In this document: piece by piece, positions 47,355 through 52,242 of the stretch
Layout of the letters: each line of letters starts with the position of its first letter
How positions within the stretch are numbered: the first letter of the stretch is position 1
Source: Gammaproteobacteria bacterium
GTDB taxonomy: Bacteria; Pseudomonadota; Gammaproteobacteria; Pseudomonadales; Azotimanducaceae
Direction: 5' to 3'
NCBI GenBank assembly: GCA_030428905.1
Contig: JAUIED010000011.1
Span: forward strand, 1-52,242
DNA: 52,242 bases
The notes under the pieces: model-generated
Told to the model about the DNA's origin: nothing
Database searches by the model: none
The model's input: only the letters and a program-made list of their open reading frames with translations
Made by a program: the position numbers and the translations under genes

Positions 47355-48611
47355 ATGGCCTACCAGCATATTAAAGTGCCGACGGACGGCGAAAAAATTA
47401 CCGTCAACGCCGACAACTCACTGAACGTACCCGACCATCCGATCATTCCTTTCATCGAAGGTGACGGCATCGGCGTCGACATCACACCGGTGATGATTGA
47501 CGTGGTCGATGCGGCGGTGGCGAAGGCCTACGGCGGCAAGCGCAAGATCGCATGGATGGAAATCTACTCCGGCGAGAAGTCTCTGGAAGTGTACGGCGAG
47601 GACGAGTGGTTGCCCGCGGAAACCCTGGAGGCGATGAAAGAGTTCATCGTCGGTATCAAAGGGCCAATGACCACTCCGGTAGGCGGCGGTATCCGCTCGC
47701 TGAACGTGGCGCTGCGCCAGGAACTTGATCTGTATGTGTGCCAGCGTCCCGTGCGCTGGTTCCAGGGCGTGCCGAGTCCGGTGGTGGCACCGGAGAAGAC
47801 CGATATGGTCATCTTCCGGGAGAACACCGAAGACATCTACGCCGGCGTAGAGTGGGAAGCCGACTCCGCTGATGCAGACAAGGTGCTGGCCTTCCTGCAG
47901 AACGAAATGGGCGTACAGAAGATCCGCTTCCCGCAGCACTGCGGCATTGGCATCAAGCCGATTTCCGTGGAGGGCAGTAAGCGCCTGATCCGCAAGGCGC
48001 TGCAGTACATCGTGGACAACGATCGTGATTCGCTGACCCTGGTGCACAAAGGCAACATCATGAAATTCACCGAGGGGGCCTTCAAGGACTGGGGCTACGA
48101 GCTCGCGGTGGAGGAGTTCGGCGCCAAGCCGCTGGACGGCGGCCCGTGGCACGAGTTCACCAACCCGAATACTGGCAAGCAGATCATCGTCAAGGACGTC
48201 ATTGCCGATGCCATGCTGCAGCAGATCCTCACGCGGCCGGATGAGTACGACGTGATCGCCACCATGAACCTGAACGGTGACTACCTTTCTGACGCCCTCG
48301 CGGCGCAAGTTGGTGGTATCGGTATCGCGCCCGGTGCGAACATCGGTGACAGCATTGCGCTCTTTGAGGCGACCCACGGCACCGCACCCAAATACGCAGG
48401 CCAGGACAAGGTAAACCCGGGCTCGCTGATCCTCTCCGCCGAGATGATGCTCCGGCACATGGGTTGGCGGGAAGCTGCCGATCTGATCATTAAAGGCACG
48501 GAAGGCGCGATCTCGAAGAAGACCGTCACCTATGACTTCGAACGTCTGATGAAAGGCGCAACGCTGCTCAAGTGCAGTGAGTTCGGTGCTGCAATGATTG
48601 CCGAGATGTAG
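47355..48611 (+). CDS. icd: NADP-dependent isocitrate dehydrogenase
   Basis: A 418-residue TCA-cycle enzyme (E. coli 416 aa) producing 2-oxoglutarate, CO2 and NADPH. It is extremely close to E. coli Icd in pattern: [19 protein letters not shown] contains Ser115, the equivalent of the AceK-phosphorylated Ser113; [16 protein letters not shown] and [15 protein letters not shown] bind metal and substrate; [16 protein letters not shown] and the NADP-selecting [11 protein letters not shown] follow. The ATG is preceded by GCGGAGAAAG. It is adjacent to the cspD/clpS/clpA cluster, an arrangement also seen in pseudomonads and E. coli (icd is near there). Confidence 0.97.
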   Translation: MAYQHIKVPTDGEKITVNADNSLNVPDHPIIPFIEGDGIGVDITPVMIDVVDAAVAKAYGGKRKIAWMEIYSGEKSLEVYGEDEWLPAETLEAMKEFIVGIKGPMTTPVGGGIRSLNVALRQELDLYVCQRPVRWFQGVPSPVVAPEKTDMVIFRENTEDIYAGVEWEADSADADKVLAFLQNEMGVQKIRFPQHCGIGIKPISVEGSKRLIRKALQYIVDNDRDSLTLVHKGNIMKFTEGAFKDWGYELAVEEFGAKPLDGGPWHEFTNPNTGKQIIVKDVIADAMLQQILTRPDEYDVIATMNLNGDYLSDALAAQVGGIGIAPGANIGDSIALFEATHGTAPKYAGQDKVNPGSLILSAEMMLRHMGWREAADLIIKGTEGAISKKTVTYDFERLMKGATLLKCSEFGAAMIAEM

Positions 48612-48659
48612 CGGTGGCGTGGTAAAAAACCTGGGCTACGCGGGCTGTCGAGAAATCGG

Positions 48660-48965
48660 CTAGCTCGCGTATCCCGGTTGCTGATCGTCGTCGATGCGGT
48701 TGCCTATGTTGTCATCGTCATCCGCGTGCTCGTCGTCCGACGGCAGATCTACTTCCACCGCGGTTACCGGACGAATGTTGGTTGCGTGCAGGCCCTTTGG
48801 CCCTTCGGTCACGTCGAACTGTACATCCTGCCCGGCTTTGAGCGTTTTATAGCCATCCATTTCGATGGCCGAATAGTGCGCGAACAAATCCTCCCCGAAC
48901 TCATCCGCTACAACAAAACCATAACCTTTGGCGTTGTTGAACCACTTCACCTTGCCGATTGCCAC
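48660..48965 (-). CDS. CspD-like cold-shock-domain protein with acidic tail
   Basis: A single cold-shock domain (GKVKWFNNAKGYGFVVADEFGEDLFAHYSAIEMDGYKTL) with RNP1 (KGYGFV) and RNP2 (LFAHYS) motifs, followed by a ~28-residue acidic tail rich in Asp (DDEHADDDDN), not present in the 74-aa E. coli CspD. The start is GTG 48965, giving 101 aa; a TTG at 49001 is possible. Placement next to, and divergent from, clpS-clpA is the CspD arrangement, where CspD inhibits replication in stationary phase. A growth-phase role is inferred, and the acidic tail may alter nucleic acid binding. Confidence 0.87.
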   Translation of the reverse strand: MAIGKVKWFNNAKGYGFVVADEFGEDLFAHYSAIEMDGYKTLKAGQDVQFDVTEGPKGLHATNIRPVTAVEVDLPSDDEHADDDDNIGNRIDDDQQPGYAS

Positions 48966-49222
48966 GTTGTTACCGCCCCGCGTCTGACCGGTTACCTGCA
49001 ATGCTCGTCCGCACTAAGCGGCATAACTGCAAGCTCCAGTTCTATAGGTATGCTCCCCGAAACCGGAACTTCGCCAAAAAGTGGCCGGAAAGTCAAGCGT
49101 GTAGCGTGCCAGGCATCTTGAAGCTGCGCCTTTGAGCCCCATATAGGATCTGCAATGCAGATGATCGATGGCCGGACGCAAGCGCCGGTAGACATTGGCG
49201 GGCCACCACTTAGACTTGCTGT
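48966..49222. promoter_or_regulatory. Divergent regulatory region between csp and clpS
   Basis: A 257-bp gap. On the plus strand TTGAAG with ATATAG 17 bp later (about 49120-49148) is a possible clpS promoter. On the minus strand TATAGA near 49048 is a candidate csp -10. A small hairpin ATCTGC AAT GCAGAT lies near 49150-49165. No open frame here looks real. Confidence 0.4.
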
Positions 49223-49630
49223 ATGAGCGAGAAGTTTTTGGCCTCAGGTTGGCTTCCCTGGAACACGGTATCGGCACTGGTGTCTGCACAGGTGCGTGCC
49301 AGCGACGGCGATGAGGATCAGCAACCAGGGCAGGATATTGGCGTCGTCGTCGAAGAAGCCAAGCCCAAGCTCAAGCGGCCGCCGATGTACAAGGTGATTC
49401 TGCTGAACGATGACTACACGCCGATGGAATTCGTGGTGCACGTTCTGCAGAAGTTCTTCAATATGGACATGGAGCGGGCCACGCAGCTGATGCTGGCGGT
49501 GCACACCCAAGGGTCGGCAGTGTGCGGAATTTTCCCGCGCGATCTGGCGGAGACCAAATCCCAACAGGTCAACGACTACGCGCAGGAGAATCAGCACCCG
49601 CTGATGTCGACTATAGAGATGACGGACTGA
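49223..49630 (+). CDS. clpS: ATP-dependent Clp protease adaptor ClpS
   Basis: An adaptor that delivers N-end-rule substrates to ClpA-ClpP. The ClpS core starts at [27 protein letters not shown] in pattern and includes [18 protein letters not shown] with the N-degron pocket, and [12 protein letters not shown] at the C-terminus. The annotated ATG 49223 gives 135 aa, about 30 residues longer than E. coli ClpS (106 aa), with no obvious ribosome-binding site; in-frame GTG codons near 49268-49292 could be the real start. clpA follows 10 bp later, in the usual order. Confidence 0.93.
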   Translation: MSEKFLASGWLPWNTVSALVSAQVRASDGDEDQQPGQDIGVVVEEAKPKLKRPPMYKVILLNDDYTPMEFVVHVLQKFFNMDMERATQLMLAVHTQGSAVCGIFPRDLAETKSQQVNDYAQENQHPLMSTIEMTD

Positions 49631-49640
49631 GAGTCGAATT

Positions 49641-51902
49641 ATGCTGAGCAAGGACCTCGAAGCGACCATCAACAACGCCTTCCGCGAGGCGCGCGCCAAG
49701 CGGCACGAGTTCATGACGGTGGAGCATCTGCTGCTGGCGTTGCTGGACAATGCCATCGCCGTCGACGTGCTGGAGAAGGTCGGGTGCAACATCGATCAGC
49801 TCCGCGGCGAGCTCGAAGGCTTCATCGAGAGCACCACGCCGCTCATTCCCGCTGGCGACTCTGATCGCGAAACCACGCCGACGCTGGGCTTCCAGCGGGT
49901 ACTGCAGCGCGCGGTGTTCAGCGTGCAGTCCTCCGGGCGGAAGGAAGTGACCGGCGCCAATGTGCTGGTGGCCATCTTCAGCGAGCAGGAAAGCCAGGCC
50001 GTGTTCTTCCTGAAATCGCAGAACATCGCCCGCATCGACGTGGTCAACTACATCGCCCACGGCATCTCCAAGGTGCTCGGTGAGGATGCCAGCGAGCAGC
50101 CCGGCGGCGGGCAGCCTGAAGAAGAAGCCATGGCGGGCGAAGGCGCACCACAGGCGGCGCTAGAGGCTTTTGCAACCAACCTCAATGAGAACGCCAGGAA
50201 GGGCCTCATCGACCCGCTGGTTGGGCGGGAAACGGAGCTTGAGCGAGTGATCCAGGTGCTCTGTCGCCGACGCAAGAACAATCCCCTGCTGGTGGGTGAG
50301 TCCGGTGTGGGTAAAACGGCGATTGCCGAGGGGCTGGCGAAGCGCATCGTCGACTCGCAAGTGCCGGATGTCGTCGCCGAGAGCACGGTGTATTCCCTCG
50401 ACCTGGGCGCGCTGCTGGCAGGCACAAAGTATCGCGGCGACTTTGAAAAGCGGTTCAAGGCGGTGCTTGCCGAACTGAAAAAAGACGAAGGCGCGATTCT
50501 GTTCATCGATGAGATCCATACGATCATCGGCGCGGGGGCTGCGTCCGGCGGGGTGATGGATGCATCCAACCTGCTCAAGCCAATGCTGGCCTCGGGTGAA
50601 ATCAAGTGCATGGGCTCCACCACCTACCAGGAGTACCGGGGCATTTTCGACAAAGACCGGGCGCTGTCCCGGCGCTTCCAGAAGATCGATGTAATCGAAC
50701 CTACCGTGACGGAGACCTACCAGATTCTCAAAGGCCTCAAGTCGCGCTACGAGGATCACTACGACATTCGCTACACCGACAAGGCGCTGCGCACCGCCGC
50801 AGAGCTTTCCGCCAAGTACATCAACGACCGCTTCATGCCTGACAAGGCCATTGACGTGATCGACGAGGCAGGGGCGGCACAGAAGCTGGTGGCGCCGAGT
50901 AAACGCAAGAAAAGCATCGGCACTGCCGACATCGAGCAGGTGGTGGCGAAGATCGCCCGCATTCCGTCCGCGCAGGTCACGACTTCTGACAAAGAAGCGC
51001 TGCGCGATCTGGATGACAAGCTGAAAATGGTGGTGTTCGGGCAGGATGAAGCCATCGATCAGCTGGCTTCCGCCATCAAGCTCTCTCGTGCGGGACTCAA
51101 AGGCGGCGAGAAACCCATCGGTTCGTTTCTGTTTGCCGGGCCTACGGGGGTTGGCAAGACCGAGGTGTGCAAGCAGCTGGCCGCGACCATGGGTGTCGAA
51201 CTGTTGCGCTACGACATGTCGGAATACATGGAGCGGCATACCGTGTCGCGCCTGATTGGCGCGCCTCCGGGATACGTGGGTTTCGACCAGGGTGGTTTGC
51301 TCACTGAGGCGGTCACCAAACACCCGCATAGCGTCGTGCTGCTCGATGAAATCGAAAAAGCGCATCCGGAGGTGTTCAACCTGCTGCTGCAGGTCATGGA
51401 CCACGGCACGCTCACCGACAACAACGGCCGCAAGGCGGATTTTCGTAACGTCGTGGTGATCATGACCACCAACGCAGGCGCGCAGGATATGAGCCGTGCA
51501 TCGGTGGGCTTCACCGAGCAAGACCATTCCACCGATGGTATGGAGGCGATCAAGAAGCTCTTCACACCAGAGTTTCGCAATCGCCTCGATGCGATCGTCA
51601 TGTTCGCGCCGCTACCGTTCGAGGTGATTCTCACGGTGGTGGACAAGTTCCTCACGGAACTGCAAACGCAGCTCGATGAAAAGCGAGTGTCGCTTGAAGT
51701 CGACGAGCAGGCTCGTGAGTGGCTGGCGCGCGAGGGCTACGATGAGAAGCTCGGTGCGCGGCCCATGCAGCGGCTCATCCAGGAGAAGATCAAGCGCGAG
51801 CTGGCGGAGGAAGTGCTGTTCGGCAAACTCGCCAAAAACGGCGGCACGGTGACGGTTACGGTCGAGGATAACCGGCTGAAGATCGACACGGCAGAAGCGT
51901 GA
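49641..51902 (+). CDS. clpA: ATP-dependent Clp protease ATPase subunit ClpA
   Basis: A 753-residue double-AAA+ unfoldase (E. coli 758 aa) that feeds ClpP. The N-terminal Clp-N repeat domain (MLSKDLEATINNAFREAR, FMTVEHLLLALL) binds ClpS; the first AAA+ module has Walker A GESGVGKT and Walker B ILFIDEIHT; the second has Walker A GPTGVGKT and LLDEIEKAHP, with GYVGFDQGG as the pore loop. It ends with the usual arrangement before a small element. Cotranscribed with clpS. In E. coli a tRNA and infA come next; here a MITE-like element starts 5 bp after the stop. Confidence 0.97.
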   Translation: MLSKDLEATINNAFREARAKRHEFMTVEHLLLALLDNAIAVDVLEKVGCNIDQLRGELEGFIESTTPLIPAGDSDRETTPTLGFQRVLQRAVFSVQSSGRKEVTGANVLVAIFSEQESQAVFFLKSQNIARIDVVNYIAHGISKVLGEDASEQPGGGQPEEEAMAGEGAPQAALEAFATNLNENARKGLIDPLVGRETELERVIQVLCRRRKNNPLLVGESGVGKTAIAEGLAKRIVDSQVPDVVAESTVYSLDLGALLAGTKYRGDFEKRFKAVLAELKKDEGAILFIDEIHTIIGAGAASGGVMDASNLLKPMLASGEIKCMGSTTYQEYRGIFDKDRALSRRFQKIDVIEPTVTETYQILKGLKSRYEDHYDIRYTDKALRTAAELSAKYINDRFMPDKAIDVIDEAGAAQKLVAPSKRKKSIGTADIEQVVAKIARIPSAQVTTSDKEALRDLDDKLKMVVFGQDEAIDQLASAIKLSRAGLKGGEKPIGSFLFAGPTGVGKTEVCKQLAATMGVELLRYDMSEYMERHTVSRLIGAPPGYVGFDQGGLLTEAVTKHPHSVVLLDEIEKAHPEVFNLLLQVMDHGTLTDNNGRKADFRNVVVIMTTNAGAQDMSRASVGFTEQDHSTDGMEAIKKLFTPEFRNRLDAIVMFAPLPFEVILTVVDKFLTELQTQLDEKRVSLEVDEQAREWLAREGYDEKLGARPMQRLIQEKIKRELAEEVLFGKLAKNGGTVTVTVEDNRLKIDTAEA

Positions 51903-51907
51903 CCGTA

Positions 51908-52207
51908 GTGACCCGTCGCATTAATTCGTTGATCTATGATGAGCCCAAAATCGTCAAGAGCTCTGTGTTCCCGGAGGAGGAGGCGCATTCCGCCGGACAG
52001 GTCGGGACCTTTCCAAGGGATGCAACGGAGCCTTCAGCGCTCGGGCAACAGCTATTGGCGATTTTGGGCCACCCGAAGGGCGCGTCCCACGGCGCCTCTG
52101 GCGTTGTTGCGCCTCTTGAACATGGCGCCACCATGCTCTGCGAGACGCGCCTAGCCAGCGACGCCGTGGGACGCGTCATAGTTCGACGAATTAATGTGAC
52201 GGGTCAC
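51908..52207. mobile_element. 300-bp MITE-like non-autonomous element flanked by TA
   Basis: Terminal inverted repeats of 28 bp match at 25 positions: 51908-51935 (GTGACCCGTCGCATTAATTC...) against 52180-52207. TA dinucleotides directly flank both ends (51906-51907 and 52208-52209), the target duplication of Tc1/mariner-IS630-type elements. Inside are two more inverted repeats: GCCCAAAATCG (51943-51953) with CGATTTTGGGC (52059-52069), and CGCGTCCCACGGCG (52081-52094) with its perfect 14-bp complement (52162-52175). There is no transposase-sized frame, so it must be moved in trans. The RNA of either strand would be heavily folded. It sits 5 bp after clpA, close enough to act on its 3' end. Confidence 0.8.
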
Positions 52208-52242
52208 TAGTGACCGGCCACAAAAACGATATGTACGGCGGC

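Noticed and set aside
47418-48458. Minus-strand open frame antisense to icd
   Set aside because: Shadow frame of a highly conserved gene; no start signals.
50160-51527. Long minus-strand open frame antisense to clpA
   Set aside because: Shadow of clpA: His/Leu/Arg-rich translation, no domain.
51934-52179. 81-codon minus-strand frame inside the MITE-like element
   Set aside because: It spans the internal inverted repeats and has no transposase features; best explained by the repeats.

Overview
This is a chromosomal window from a gammaproteobacterium. The evidence is the conserved blocks tig-clpP-clpX-lon-hupB-ppiD, mnmA-hflD-purB, moaCDE and cspD/clpS-clpA. ThrH, the Pseudomonas-type sulfite reductase with its DUF934 partner, and a GntR-controlled prp operon suggest the Pseudomonadales/Cellvibrionales side of the class, possibly marine; that placement is inference. 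Base composition is fairly GC-rich and even, so most of the window looks like core genome. I saw no prophage, CRISPR array, complete insertion sequence or defence island.

Layout. 1-1392: end of a glycosyltransferase cluster. 1454-1879: tRNA-Arg and tRNA-Pro (minus) and tRNA-His (plus). 1912-10473: trigger factor, ClpP, ClpX, Lon, HU and PpiD, a protein folding and quality-control block. 10499-14177: lytic transglycosylase MltD, a YafS-like methyltransferase, RNase HI and the DNA polymerase III proofreading subunit. 14218-20421: antiporter NhaB, NudC, an SCP2 protein, SohB, AcuI and a Kef-type antiporter. 20449-28344: sulfite reductase with DUF934, MetH, NfuA and DAHP synthase, i.e. sulfur, one-carbon, Fe-S and aromatic metabolism. 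28477-28542: an aromatic-rich leader peptide with attenuator structures ahead of the DAHP synthase. 28630-34079: RimO, several small proteins, a nucleotidase, CysB and ThrH. 34050-38248: PabB and a compact gntR-prpB-prpC propionate operon. 38267-45956: membrane and envelope proteins, then the minus-strand run mnmA-hflD-purB-GNAT-DUF5916. 46051-51902: moaCDE, icd, a CspD-like protein, clpS and clpA. 51908-52207: a 300-bp MITE-like element flanked by TA.

The strongest non-routine signals are: (1) a complete ribosome-mediated attenuator before the DAHP synthase, with 8 aromatic residues in 21 codons, mutually exclusive 1:2, 2:3 and 3:4 pairings, and a 13-bp terminator; (2) RNase HI whose only possible in-frame start ahead of its catalytic residues is CTG, overlapping the upstream stop; (3) the 300-bp TA-flanked element with nested inverted repeats after clpA; (4) two ATTGT-N2-ACAAT palindromes bracketing the promoter of the prp regulator; (5) a tandem repeat of a gene's 3' end in which every copy carries a stop codon. 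Several very short membrane-protein genes are also annotated. No wholly new multi-gene system is evident.
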